From: Eriocheir sinensis
Lineage: Eukaryota > Arthropoda > Malacostraca > Decapoda > Varunidae
DNA length: 64,000 nt
Direction: 5' to 3'
NCBI RefSeq assembly: GCF_024679095.1
Contig: NC_066563.1
Coordinates: 1,480,331-1,544,330, forward strand
Both the position numbers and the translations under genes were made by a program. The notes below the pieces were generated by a model. That model worked only from the letters and a program-made list of their open reading frames with translations. It was not told where the DNA came from and searched no databases. Of this stretch, positions 24,038 to 36,084 are shown piece by piece. The stretch's first letter is position 1, and every line of letters starts with the position of its first letter.

Positions 24038-24569
24038 CCATTCCTTCTTCCGTCCCTCTCATTCTCTCCATACGCCATCATTTTTCTCTTCTTCCTCCCC
24101 ATCTTCCACTCTCTTGCCTCCTTTCTTTTTTTTTCTTTCTCGTTATTCCTTCCTTCATTTCCTACCATTCTTCTTTCCTTCCTATAAAGTTTTCAGTCTC
24201 CTTTCTTAATCCCTTCACTCTTTTCTTTTTCTGCTCCTCTCCTTTCCTCTAATCGTAACTTTCCATCTTTCTTTTCTTCTCATCCATTATTTTCCAACAT
24301 CCATTCTTCTTCTTTTTCATCCATATGTTGCCTTCCTTCCTTACCTCCAGTCCTTCACCCTTTCCTTCTCTCTCCATGTTCCTTCTTTCTTTCCTCCCTT
24401 CGTCCCTCTCCTTCTCCTCCATATGCTTTCATTTTAATTTCCTTGTCGTGTTTTCACTCTTTTTCATCTTCATTTTCCGCCTCTCTCTTTTCTCAGTTTA
24501 CACTCTTTCCTTTTCTATCCTTCTATCCTTCTTTTCTACCTGTCTTCCCTTCAATTCCTTCCTTCTCCT
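22971..24569. repeat. pyrimidine block with GT and CT microsatellites
   Basis: The plus strand is mostly C and T at 22971-23580 and 23950-24569. An interrupted GT run spans 23647-23719 and a pure CT run 23974-24035. The stretch 23720-23940 is the only ordinary-composition part. No gene. Confidence 0.85.
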
Positions 24570-24787
24570 ACATCCTTCTTTTTTGTCTTCTAATCTTTCA
24601 CTCTTCTTCTTCTCGTTTTGTTTTCCCCTTTAATCCTGATGTTCTTCCTTCCATATCCTACGCTGTTCAAAAAGTCCTTCTTCTTTTTGTCTCCTAATCT
24701 TTCACTCTTCTTCTTCTCGTATTGTTTTCCCCTTTAATCCTGATGTTCTCTTTCCTTCCATATCCTACGCTGTTCAAAAAGTCCTTA
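24570..24787. repeat. 104-bp tandem duplication
   Basis: TAATCTTTCACTCTTCTTCT occurs at 24591 and 24695, and both units end with CCTACGCTGTTCAAAAAGTC. The two units are nearly identical apart from small insertions, so the duplication is recent. Confidence 0.95.
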
Positions 24788-24859
24788 ATCACGTACAGGG
24801 CCGGAAGTGGAGTCCTGTGGTGTGAAAAACGGCCTCCATCCTTCTCCTGAAAAGAGCCT

Positions 24860-25210
24860 CATGCCCCCTCCTCCTCCTCCTCCATATCTTCCCTCCACTT
24901 CCTCCATACTCTTCCTCCCCTCCATCCTTCTCTCTCCTCTCTCTTCCCTTTACACACACACGATTTAAAGGACAATCTCACGAGGTTACTCTTGCTTCCA
25001 TCCTCCTCCTCCTCCTCCTCCTCCTCCTCCTCCTCCTCCTCCTCCTCCTCCTCCACGTTCTCCATGGCCTACTTTTTCTCTCTCATATATCTCAATTCCT
25101 TCTTCCAGTTTTTCACAGAATTTTTGTACCCAGCCATCCGTTCTTATATATTTTGTCTGTCTGTCTGTCTGTCTGTCTATCTGTCGGTCTGTCTGTCTCC
25201 CCCAACCCAC

Positions 25211-25302
<92 letters not shown>

Positions 25303-25780
25303 TAGTATTACAGTATTATCGATATTTCTTTTTTCTTCCTCTGCTCTTTTTTCTCCTTTATTTGTTGTTTTTTCCTTTTCCTTTTTTTCTTTCTTGCAGA
25401 GGTCAATCTTTTTACCTTTCCTCTGTTTCTCCTCTTTCTTCTCTATACTCTCTTCCAGCCGCTCGCTTTCCTCCTCCTCCTCCTCCTCCTCCTTTTTTTT
25501 TCCTTTTTCTTGTTCTTGTTCTTGTTCTTGTTCTTCTTCTTCTTTCCCTTTTCCTCTTCCTCCTCCTCCTCTGTCACCCCTCCTCCTCCTTCTTCTTCAT
25601 TTTCTTCTTTTTCTTCCTCCCCTTTTGCCCCTTTCTCCTCCTCCTCCTCCTCCTCCCCTCTGTCACCTCTCCGTCCTCCTCCTCCTTCGGCTGCTTCTCC
25701 TTCTCCCTCCTCCTCCTCCTGATTCTCTTACTCTATCACCTCCTCCTCCTCCTCCTCCTCCTCCTCCTCTTAAGAGTGAA
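24860..25780. repeat. pyrimidine block with CTC, CTGT, CT and hexamer repeats
   Basis: CTC at 25002-25054; CTGT tetramers at 25155-25199; pure CT at 25215-25299; (TTCTTG)n at 25508-25532; many CTC runs to 25770. A 327-codon frame over this block is Ser/Leu/Pro artefact. Confidence 0.93.
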
Positions 25781-25975
25781 CCATCGCACGTGGGTCGCTC
25801 GGCCGTGAGTCGGGTTCAATGCTTCGTTCCCAAATTCGGTTCGGCTCGTCAGGACATTTCGATGCAGAATGTAAACGGCGAAAATACACGAAAGATTTTT
25901 GACACACTATTTTTCTTGAGTATTTTTGTTGTCATTGTTGCCAGACGATTACGAAAAAAAATAGAGATGAAGTAA
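25781..25975. other. short mixed-composition island
   Basis: About 195 bp of balanced, CpG-containing sequence separating a pyrimidine block from a purine block. No known motif. Confidence 0.45.
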
Positions 25976-26580
25976 CGAGGAGGAGGAGGAGGATAAGGAG
26001 GAGGAGGAGGAGGAGGAGAAGGAAAAGAAGGGAGAGGAAAAGGAAGGTGAAGAGGGGCAAGATTATGATTAGTATGGTGATGATGATGGTGATGATGATG
26101 ATGATGGTAAGAAGGAACAAAAGGAAAAGGATGAAGATTAGAAAAAGTAAAAGAAAATGAACAAGAACAAAAAGGACAAGCGCAAGAACAAGAACACGAA
26201 GAAAAGATTACCACCATCAACAACAACAAGAATAATAAAAACAAAAACATCAACAGTTACATGGACGCACAAACAAAAAAATGAGAGGAAACATGAAAAT
26301 GCTGACCGGAGAAGGAGGAAACAGAGGCGAAGAAAGAGGAGGAGGAAGAGAAGGAAGAGAAGAAGAGGACAAGGATTAGGAAGAGGAGGAGGAGGAGGAG
26401 GAGGAGGAGGAGGAAGTGTAGCAGGAGGAAGAGAAGAGGAAGGAGGAGCAAGAGCAGAAGAGGGAAGAGAAGTGGAACAGGAAGGAGAGGATGGAAAAGG
26501 AGGAAGAGAAAAATTAAGAGAAAGAGGAAAAATAGGAGGAACAGGAGGAGACAGAGGAGGAGGAAAGGGAGGAGGGTAAC
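25976..26580. repeat. purine block, GGA/GAT/GAA repeats
   Basis: GGA at 25979-26020 and 26383-26412, a GAT run at 26079-26106. The rest is A/G with scattered C. Confidence 0.85.
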
Positions 26581-26740
26581 AAAAGTCCAGGCTGGCGGGT
26601 GTAGGGGAGCCTAATTCAGTTTCCCGTGACAGGTAGACAAAAAGGTGAGGTGGCCGCCGGGGGGGAAGTTAGCGCCGACACTAACTTCTGATCAGCCGTC
26701 AAAAACTAACGCCCCAAAGTTGGCATATGGCGCGACCCTG
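26581..26740. other. mixed-composition junction
   Basis: Ordinary sequence at the switch from a purine to a pyrimidine block. No gene or repeat recognised. Confidence 0.4.
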
Positions 26741-27703
26741 CCCGCCTCTTCCCGCCTCTCTTCTTCCACCCTCCCTTCGTCCTCTTTCCTTTATTTTCCT
26801 CTTTTCTATTTCTCCTCTCCCTCTTCTTTCCTTCCATTCATTCTCTACTTTATTTTCTGACTTTTTCCTTTCTCTTTCTTCTTTCCCTACGTCCTCTTCT
26901 TTCCTCTGCCTCTTTCTTTTATTTTCCTTCTCTTTTCTATTTCTCCTCTCCCTCTTCTTTCCTTCCATTCATTCTCTTCTGACTTTTTCCTTTCTCTTTC
27001 TTCCTCTTCTTCCCTCCCTTCATCCTCTTGTTCTTCCTTCTGTCTCTTTCCTCTCTCTCTCTCTCCCTTTCTTTCTTTTTATGATCAAACCCTTTCTTCT
27101 GATTCTTGTCTTTCTCTTTCTTCCTCTCTTACTTCTTTATATAATGTACCTCATCCTTCATTTTCCTTCCATTTTTTCATTCTTCTTTCCTTCCTTCATC
27201 TACCCCTTTCCTGTTTCTTTCATTTCCCTCTTTCTTCGTCTTTTTTTTTCTATTTCCTCATATAAATTTCTTCTCGCCATCCTCTTCCTCCTCTTCCTTC
27301 TTTTCTTCACTTGTCACTTTGCTTTCTCTCTCTTACTTCCTTCTCACTCCTTTGTTTCTGTTCTATTTGCTTCCCTCGTTTATTCTCATTTTCTGTGTGT
27401 GTTTCATCCATCTTTCCACGTCCTCTTTTCTTCTGGCGTCATTTTCTCTTTCCTTTTCTCTCTTTATATTATTTCATCTATACCTCCTAGATTTCTCCCT
27501 TTCCTTCTACTTTCTTCCTATTTTCTTTCTCCTCTTTATTTTTACTTCTTCATCCATTTTTCCTATTCTCCATTTTTCCTCTTCTTCTTCCTCCCCCCTT
27601 TTTATATATGTCTTCAATCACTCTTCCATTTACTTCTTTCTGTTTCCATCTATCGTCTTTCCTTCTATCTCTCTCTTCTTTCCTTTCAATTACCTCTTTT
27701 CTT

Positions 27704-27800
<97 letters not shown>

Positions 27801-28140
27801 TCAATTTCCATTCTCGGTTTTATCTTTTCCATTTGTGTGTTTCCTCGAGATCTTTTCCATATCACTTTATCTTCCCCTTCTCTTCCCTCGTTCGTATATA
27901 CATTCTCGGGTCATTTGCATCTCAATCTATTCCCACTTTATCCGTTCTCTTTCTGTCAATTTCTCTTCATTGTGATTTTTCCTCAGTCCCCCAGAGTAAT
28001 GTAAACACAGGCTGCCCACTATCCTTCTTATTCAGTTCCTTCCTTCCCTGTCCCTTCCTGGTCGCTTAAGCTACGCAGCTCATCCTCCTTCCTTCCTTCT
28101 TCCCTTCTTGCCTTCCTTCCCTGCCTCCTCGGTCCGCCCG
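26741..28140. repeat. 1.4-kb pyrimidine block with 131-bp duplication and (CT)46
   Basis: TCTATTTCTCCTCTCCCTCT occurs at 26805 and 26936 inside a 131-bp duplication. A pure CT run fills 27707-27798. A 425-codon frame covers the block only because TAA, TAG and TGA are rare in C/T sequence; it has no domain, only Phe/Leu/Ser. Confidence 0.9.
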
Positions 28141-29620
28141 TTAAGGGATAAATGGACATAACAGCGCCGTCCCTAGTCTTAACGCAGGTAAATGCCTCAA
28201 TGCAGTCAACAATGGAAATTTATGCGGAAGAATAATAAAACTTCTGCTTCCTATTTCCCGGGATTTGAATACACGCGCGGAAGTCCATCCCGGAGTTGAG
28301 TCACACTTTCGTTTCGTTTTTCCAGAGGCGTTTTAAATAAAGTTTTCCGTAATATCACTAAGTTTTTTTTTTCCCCGCGACATATTTCACATACTTTTTT
28401 TCCCTCCTTGAATATTTCCCCGGACATTCCACGCGTCGTAACGGCATTCCTATCACATCAAAATCCGCTGAGGACACTTTACGTACTTCGCTTCCCTGTC
28501 GGCACGTATCATAAACTCCTTAGCATGTTTTTTTCCTCCTCTAAGGTTTGTACCCTCGGCCCGGCTCGCCTCAAGACCCGCTAACTCTCCTGAAGGTGTG
28601 GGCGAAGGGCTGATCCAACACTTCCCCGCCCACCACCGCCCGGCCGCTCCAGGACCCAACAGCTTTACCTAATGAAGCCAGAGTGCTGAGGAAGGGACGC
28701 GGCAGAGAAGGGAAGCGAAGAGGTGGGTTAAAGGAGTGGAGAGTAAGGTAAAGAAGATTGTGAGTAGAGGGGGAAAAAAAAAGAGAATAAAGGATAGACA
28801 GAGAGATAGGTAGATAGAGATAAAATGATAGAGATATAGAGATTAGGAAAAAAATATATAACACAAAAATGAAGGCAAGGAGGAGAAAAAGACCAATGAC
28901 ACTGTAAAGAATGAAAGGTACAGACTAATGAGAGAGAGAGAGAGAGAGAGAAAAAGAAAAAAAACAAGAGAGTAAGACAGGGAAACACTAGGTAACATGA
29001 AAAGGCAACGCAAGGAACGAGAGAAGGAGGGAAGGAGGGAAGGAGGAAGGAAGACAAAGTTTCCCGCGTAACTTTTGCAACAAGGTAAAGTTGAGACTTA
29101 CTTGTGTTCGCTTAATTTCTTTCCGTCCCCAAAAAGGTGAGGAAAGCAAAGGCGTGGCCATGAGCGTAACCCCGAGGCGACGTGACCTGGAAATGGCGGA
29201 GAGAAATCACGGTAAATGACGAAACAAAAAGTGTGTCAACGAAAAAGGAAAAATATAACCAAACACAAAAAACAGAGATGAATAACGCTGAATGAAATGA
29301 TGGATGAAACGAAATGATGATGAAAGAGAAAATAATCACAATACAGAAGTGTGCTGATAAGAAATTATGATTAGAATTGTTATGAATTGATAAAAAAATG
29401 TGTGAATAAGAAAACAATAATATTTGTTAAGTAAGAAGAAAATACACCCCCAAAATCAATACCAAAACAATGATAATACCAATAAGAGGAAGCAACCACA
29501 ACAAGGACGGAGGTAAATCACTCATAACAAGAAAATTCTTCTATGTCCGTGAAAGAAAGAAGAAACACAGCAAAGACGCAGACAAACCAGTCAATAGCCC
29601 AAAAGGTGTCAGTAAGCGTC
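28141..29620. other. unclassified DNA, no gene seen
   Basis: 28141-28700 is mixed with CpG-containing patches; 28700-29060 is purine-rich (GA run 28930-28950, GATA words 28800-28830); 29060-29620 is A-rich. No recognisable frame, RNA gene or repeat. Confidence 0.5.
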
Positions 29621-29794
29621 AGTGGGCTATACTGTTTCCTCTTTCCTCCCGATGATCTGCTTCTCTTCCTGTCAAAAAATAATTCAAATGATAATGATAC
29701 AGTTGGGTGCACACGCTCTAGCTGCGCGTGGCTGCGGTGCTCATTTCCGTCGCACTGGCCCTTTGAGTTTTTTTTTCTTTATGTTTCTGCCTAT
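29621..29794 (-). mobile_element. probable remainder of family B element
   Basis: Directly adjoins the aligned family B segment. Includes CTTTCCTCCCGATGATCTGC and TGCGGTGCTCATTTCCGTCG, wording I recall with this repeat in decapod DNA. It has no second copy in the window, so its membership is from memory and unverified. Confidence 0.4.
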
Positions 29795-29916
29795 GGTAAG
29801 CTTTCCTGATGGGGCTTGATGGTCGGCCCCAGTCCGCTATGGCACAGGCAAGTGTTTATAGAGGCACCATCTTGCTTGACTCATGCTGCCCCATGGAGTT
29901 CATCTTTGATCCTCTC
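29795..29916 (-). mobile_element. family B dispersed repeat, copy 1
   Basis: On the minus strand it starts AGAGGATCAAAGATGAACTC, contains GCAGCATGAGTCAAGCAAGATGG-like wording and AGCGGACTGGGGCCGA. It aligns end to end without gaps to 62129-62249 at about 80% identity by eye. No open frame or tRNA-like head, so its class is unknown. Confidence 0.85.
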
Positions 29917-29929
29917 TTTTAGACAGTCA

Positions 29930-30600
29930 ATCCACACTTACGAAAAAGAATAAAAAGAAAGCAAGAAAACACTGAAGATAAATCAACAATATTATCCCTT
30001 GCACCGTAATGAAGGCTGCCAGAGCGCAACCATTCCAAGTAAGCCTCCTCGAGAACACCAAAAGTTTTAAACGGTCGTGGCCGCCGGAAGCCCACCTGAT
30101 ACACTTCCTTCCGAGGCTTGCAGGCAACAGGTGTTCCTTAAAGCCTGATTAGATGGCACTCCGCCCAGATCAATACGTAAAGCCTTGCCATCAGGCCGAG
30201 GAAGCATCCATCAAGGCTCAAAGGGCACTACGAATTTCACCTGTTAAATTAGTTTCGTCGGGAGAATGTCGTGACCTACACATATATGGCCATAGCGGGA
30301 TATAGAGGCAAGAAGACATTCCCGAACTACTTCCCCATACGTAGCCCTAACCTCAAGATGTAACCCTAAGACCTAAACAATAAGCGCGGCTGAAGACAAA
30401 CTGCGCTTCACGTAACGCAACACACGACTCCACTGATGACACTGCCCAAAATACTAGCTGTCAACTACGTGATTGGTCAAATGCATAGGTAACTGAAAGA
30501 TCTTAGGCCCCGAATTGATAAAAAAAAATGATACTTCAAAGTGAGCAAAAAAACAACCAGATCCGCCGCTAACGACACAAGAAACACAGCTTTAAAAGTT
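29930..30600. other. mixed DNA upstream and downstream of the tRNA, no gene seen
   Basis: Balanced sequence with no open frame of recognisable content. Its 3' edge holds the Pol III terminator of the tRNA gene. Confidence 0.5.
30594..30597 (-). terminator. Pol III T4 terminator of tRNA-Ile
   Basis: Four T residues on the minus strand, 8 nt after the tRNA 3' end. A T4 run is the minimal Pol III stop signal in animals, so termination may be leaky. Confidence 0.75.
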
Positions 30601-30605
30601 ACAGC

Positions 30606-30679
30606 TGGCCCGCATGGGAGTCGAACCCACGACCTCCGCGTTATCAGCACGGCGCTCTAACCAACTGAGCTAACGGGCC
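30606..30679 (-). tRNA. tRNA-Ile, anticodon GAT
   Basis: Read on the minus strand, GGCCCGT pairs with GCGGGCC (one T-G at the base), followed by discriminator A. The D arm is GCTC/GAGC. The anticodon stem CCGTG/CGCGG closes loop CTGATAA, putting GAT at positions 34-36. The T arm GTGGG/CCCAT closes loop TTCGACT. Internal Pol III promoters are intact: A box TAGCTCAGTTGG and B box GGTTCGACTCC. There is no intron and no encoded CCA. The body matches eukaryotic tRNA-Ile, whose usual anticodon is AAT (read as IAU), so this gene differs at the wobble base. Predicted to read AUU and AUC. It could be a functional rare isodecoder or a mutated copy; the perfect stems favour a young or functional gene. 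Confidence 0.95.
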
Positions 30680-30753
30680 GGTCTGCCGCCGCTGCTGTTG
30701 TTGCTGTGCCTGATTGTGAAGAGCTTGAAAAAACAGTATTTTTCATTACGACG

Positions 30754-30970
<217 letters not shown>

Positions 30971-31138
30971 TCGTACCAATGAAGTTTACCAATAACCAGA
31001 CAATTGGAGAAGGAAAGCACCGGGAAGGAGGAGCTGAAGGAAGCGGAGGAAGAAAAAAGCAGGAAAAGAGGCTGAGAGAGAGCAGCGCCGGAAGCAGTAA
31101 TATCTGTGTGAGGGCCGGACCTTCCTGGACCTGTAATG

Positions 31139-31189
<51 letters not shown>

Positions 31190-31318
31190 CCCACACACAC
31201 ACACAGACACACACACAAATGGTGAAAATAATTTAATTAAGTAGAAAACACGATAAAATCAACCAATGAACAAAATAAATATTGTATGCCAGACACATAC
31301 GTACCAGAGCGCGCACCC

Positions 31319-31349
<31 letters not shown>

Positions 31350-31350
31350 C
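31139..31350. repeat. AC runs and an (AC)(AG) compound
   Basis: AC at 31139-31186 with CCCC-broken continuation to 31217. ACACAC at 31320-31332 flows into AG repeats to 31350. Confidence 0.95.
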
Positions 31351-31460
31351 GTAGCCGAGAGACCGACGGACAGAGAGACCTTGCCTACAACAAGACAGGT
31401 AATATAGTGTGTGTTGTGACAGCGGAGCGAGCGTCAACATGAAGCATTGCATGCAAGCAA

Positions 31461-31476
31461 TCTCTCTCTCTCTCTC

Positions 31477-31569
<93 letters not shown>
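31461..31569. repeat. three-part (TC)8(GT)10(AT)36 compound microsatellite
   Basis: TC at 31461-31476, GT at 31477-31496 and AT to 31569, with clean borders between the three motifs. Confidence 0.97.
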
Positions 31570-31571
<2 letters not shown>

Positions 31572-32219
31572 AGTAACATACCATGCAGCACAATGATAAA
31601 TGCATCAGCTACAAATATGGAAATGTTTAACAAAGAAAAACGTTTCTGGTTTAGGTTTATTGCTTTAATCGTGTCTGTCAAAGTACCCACACGGAGGGAA
31701 GACAGATGAACTCAGCACTGCATGGTAAATGTTATAAGGATGAATAAAATAAACACACCGGAGTGATTCAGCCACGCCCGGAGAACAGCGAGTCATTAAG
31801 CCGGTGTGCGTCTTAATCAAATAACTGAGGCAGAAACTCAATTCGCTGTACAAACACGGCGCATAAAAGCTAAGATCTTTTCTACCCAAAACAATTCACG
31901 TAATCCTGATTGATTCTCCTGACCCGTTTATCGATAAATCTGGTTTACACGAGTATTTTCACTTAAAGGTTGACACAAAACTCCGGCTGGCGGATATGGG
32001 AAAATAAATATTCAACAACAGCAACTCTATCGATATACCAGAGTATTTTGAAAACTTTTTGCACCACCAACAACACACAAAAAAACACGAAAAACGAATG
32101 CATCTAACTATCTAACTAATGAATTTCCCATTAAAACAACATCATTTTCAACCCATTTACACCTTCACACAAAAAAACAAAAAAAACTCGGCAACAAACT
32201 CGAGATTGGTGGATAAAGA
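31570..32219. other. unclassified AT-rich DNA, no gene seen
   Basis: Mixed sequence. GAGTATTTT occurs twice (31951, 32041), too little to call a repeat. Confidence 0.45.
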
Positions 32220-32515
32220 AGGAGGAGGAGGAGGAGGAGGAGGAGGAGGAGGAGGAGGATGTTAGGTGACCATTTACTCTTTTTTTTGTCACCTGTACTA
32301 TCCACGTTTGAATACCTATATCCACCTGTTTTTACTCTTTTTTTTACCTCAATAGGAAAGATCAAATATACCACTAACTCGGGAAACAGCTCTGAATATC
32401 CACGTCCACCTGTCTTTACCTTTACACCTTAACAAAAAAAGATTACACCTACAACTACTAACTCGAGATACACCTTCATATAGCCAAGTCCACCTGTCTT
32501 TAAGCCCACGTGGAA
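32220..32515. repeat. (AGG)n then 84-bp minisatellite
   Basis: An AGG run at 32220-32260 precedes imperfect 84-bp units with TCCACCTGT at about 32321, 32405 and 32489, each followed by TTT(T/A)A-type sequence. CTAACTCG(G/A)GA recurs upstream of the second and third anchors in step. Confidence 0.82.
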
Positions 32516-33292
32516 TACCTGACAGGGATCGGGAACAACGCCTATGTAATCTGCTGCCGAATCTGCCCCCAGCACGCCGGCTCTAATATATTCCGGGCCA
32601 AGATATATATGCACATACTTGGCTGCCTTACGGGTCTCTCCAGCGCACCGCAATATAGCCGCGCCGAATGTATTGAGCCTTAACGGGGCGTGCGTGTCTT
32701 GCCGGGGGGTGAAGACGGGTGTATCAGGGAGAGTCGAGGCGAGGTGTTGGTGGGAGGCCGTGTGCGTGTGTGTGTGTGTGTGTGTGTGGGGGGGGGGGGG
32801 GGGTGAGGAAAGCCAAGGAGGGTGTTTGTGTGTACTGGGGTGGTGTGGCTTGCGAGTTGGTGTGTTTACTGCCTGTGTATGCTTGTGGAAGGGCTGTGTT
32901 TGTGTTCAAGTTTATGTTTGTCTGTGCAGGTGGTGTGAGCGTGTGTATGTATGCCCGTCGGACGATAGACACAGTGGATTACGGATGTTTCCATAGTTTC
33001 ATATTGTCATTCATAGAGCGAGCCATAATTTCTGCGAGTGAAGGCTATAGACAGTATAGAGCGTACTGAAAATTTTGTGAACTTATACTAAAAGAAATCA
33101 CAAACAGCAATCAATCAACGCCTGCAGAGTAAACAAGCTAAAAATAGACTCCAATCATGTAAATCAGGGAATTATTTGCACTCTGTTATTAAAAAAAAAA
33201 ATCTGTTACATGAAAATTTCCAAGTACTGTTCATCATGCAATAGTTAGCTATGTTTTTATCGAGGGAGGTAGACAGATAGAAATACATAGAT
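32516..33292. other. mixed DNA with a GT run and a G16 tract
   Basis: GT at 32766-32787 runs straight into sixteen G residues (32788-32803). The stretch 32804-32950 is GT-rich and degenerate. The rest is ordinary; no gene. Confidence 0.7.
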
Positions 33293-33296
33293 GGAG

Positions 33297-33328
<32 letters not shown>

Positions 33329-33761
33329 GCATGAGGGAAAACAAACATACATTCAAAAACAAACTTAAAGACAGACGTCAGTAAATAAGGATTCAGACTG
33401 ACAAGCTGATTTCCGTACGTCTATTCACCCACCCATTCAACCATTCAACCATTCAAATCATTCAACCATCCATTCATCCATCTAATCATTCACGCATTTA
33501 CCGATCTACCTATTCATTCAACCATTCGTTCACCTAGCAATTCATTCACTCAATCATTTATCCCTCGCTCTCTCCAATCAACCATCTTTTTGAACATACA
33601 CTCATACAAACACATCTACAAGCATAGTACACATATACGTACATACATACACATAAAGACGTACAATAACACCCTCACCATACAACAAACACATTCACAC
33701 ACATACAGAACACCCCGGACAATGCATACGAACACAACACAAACACAGACACATAAACAAA

Positions 33762-33803
<42 letters not shown>
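33293..33803. repeat. GATA/GA, degenerate ATTC and AC repeats
   Basis: GATA then GA at 33293-33328. A loose CATTCAAC/CATTCATC tetramer-octamer repeat at 33425-33560. ACATAC-type words at 33590-33700. Pure AC at 33767-33803. Confidence 0.85.
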
Positions 33804-33804
<1 letters not shown>

Positions 33805-34690
33805 CAACCACGGACCAAGACCCACGAGCATAACACATACACACAAACAGCCACAAAAACAGAGCCAGAGTCAGGCGGCGGGCTGGGTACACAACTTCAA
33901 AAAGAAACTCAGTAAATTCTCGTTTATTTTCTGTGGCACGGGAACGGCGACGCACGAAAATGTGTGTATGGGAACTGAACACAAAAAAATGGAGGTATTG
34001 GAATCAGCGAAACGAGTGGATGTGGATGAAATAAAAAAGTGTAGTTCCAGGAATAAATGAAAAGTGTAACTGTTGTGTGAATGGGACTAAGTGGCTTTAT
34101 TAATGCGAGGAAAGTGAAGGCGGACATGTGAGAAAATACTGAATTGTTGATGCGAAAAGAAGCGTAATAGAAGTGAAGTGGAGGAAGGTAAAATGTATGA
34201 ATAGTGAGCGTGAAGGTGAATGAATATGAATGAATACAAAAAAGAGGAAAATGAGAACTTGTGAATTGTTTATGTGGAAAGAGGTATTGTGTTAGTGAGA
34301 GTTTACGGCGGGGAAAAAAATGTATATGGGAGTAATTAAACGGTGTGTAGAACATAAAAAGACACGGAAATTACTGGGTGAATGCGAGTACAAAAAAAAA
34401 AAAAGCAATGAAAACGGAAACAAAACGCAGAGGATTAACTTGCCCTATTCATGCGGAAGTGAGACAAAAAAGCGAATAGGAACAAAATGCTGATAATATA
34501 GAGAAAAATAATACCCGAATGAAACGAAAACATAGGAAAATAAAGGATAATCAGTGAGGATGATATAACTAAACACAACGGAGTAGAAGTAACAACTCTT
34601 TTCACTTTTCTTTGTATAAGCGTCGTATGGAATTTTCCGGTACGATTCATATAAAAACAGACCTCTGACCTTTACTAAAATAAACATACT
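33804..34690. other. purine-leaning unclassified DNA
   Basis: Many GTGAATGAA/GAAAGTG words but no clear period. The 156-codon plus frame ending at 34060 begins in the AC repeat and has no recognised domain. Confidence 0.5.
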
Positions 34691-34788
34691 TAAATCTAGT
34701 ACTACAGCTTTCTGCCTCTCATGCTACTACTACTACTACTACTACTACAACATCACCATTAAGACTACTACAAGCAAAACCCCCCATA

Positions 34789-34826
<38 letters not shown>

Positions 34827-35130
34827 ATCACCATTAAGACTCCTACAAGCAAAACTCTCATAACCACCACCATGGCACCACTACAACCACTACCACCTTC
34901 ACCATCACTAATATCACGACCAAAACCACCACAACCATTACCACCAAGAACCTTCACCATCACAGTCACTACAAAGGACACGAACACCACCATCATCACT
35001 AACTCCACAACCACAACCACTTCTGACACTACTACCACACCACTACAGCTACTACAACAAGGAGTGCCACCCCCCACTACCACCACCACCACTATCATCC
35101 ACCACCTCCACCACCACCACCTCAGCATGA
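34691..35130. repeat. ACT/ACC repeats with a 75-bp duplication
   Basis: ACT runs at 34725-34748 and 34793-34820. CATCACCATTAAGACT is duplicated at 34751 and 34826 together with TACAAGCAAAAC. Degenerate ACC/CCA repeats continue to 35125. Confidence 0.9.
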
Positions 35131-35540
35131 ACCACACAAAGCGAAAGTGTAATTGGATTGAATTATGAAATGACTGTTCCAAAATGTGACGGATTTCTGT
35201 TGTACATCGCGTTCTGTTCATTTTGGGGGTTCCTATATTTTTGGGGTGAGTTTTGGTGGGCGTGATGTTTGTCGCTGCTAATGAGATCCCATTCCCTATT
35301 TGTCTGCTTGTTTGTTTATTTATTTGTTTGTTTGTTCATACGTATGTGACTTGTGGTGTTTAATTGCATCCCCCCTTACAGTTGTCATAAAACCATTTTT
35401 AGATACATATATTCACAAACATAGAGAGAAAAAATGGAAATGTAAAAGGAAAAAAAAAAGGATATTAATTAAAGGTGCTTAAATACAAGTAAAGGTAGAA
35501 TGTATATAACTAGTGAAAGTTGTAGTAGTGGTAGCAAAAC

Positions 35541-35608
<68 letters not shown>

Positions 35609-36084
35609 CATGGTATAAGTAGTGTATTAAATAACATCATGATTCGATTATTGAATTTATATGATAAAAAAAATCCATATGGTCTTCAAGGTATCATCAC
35701 TAAATAAGTACTTTTTATTTGATATCCAACCTTTTTTTTACCTACTTTTCAACATTTTCCGTCATTCTCAAAAACCTAGAGCGGACTGTACATTAATTCA
35801 GACTTACTTCATTAATTCATACATGCTCTAGGCCTTATTCAATGAGAGAGAGAGAGAGAGATCGGGTAACATTTTCCTATTTGCATGTAATTTCCTGTTT
35901 TTCGTTTCATGTTCGTCGCGTCCTCAGAACGTGTCGTTAAAAAAGACGGAGGAATCAAAAAAGGATTGGGAGGGACAGGTGAAAAAATGTTCCCTACGGA
36001 GTTATCAAAAAAATAAAAAAAATAAAAAATAAATAAATAAAAAAACGCAAAAGAAACTACAGTACTGAAACTCACATACTGCTC
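35131..36084. repeat. (ATT)n(AGT)n compound in AT-rich DNA
   Basis: ATT at 35539-35576 passes directly into AGT to 35608; the minus strand reads (ACT)n(AAT)n. The remainder is AT-rich. A short CCTAGAGC/GCTCTAGG inverted pair brackets 35776-35832. No gene. Confidence 0.8.

Noticed and set aside
26727..28004. 425-codon open frame on the plus strand
   Set aside because: It lies in C/T-only DNA where stop codons are rare. The translation is Phe/Leu/Ser with a long Leu-Ser run and no domain.
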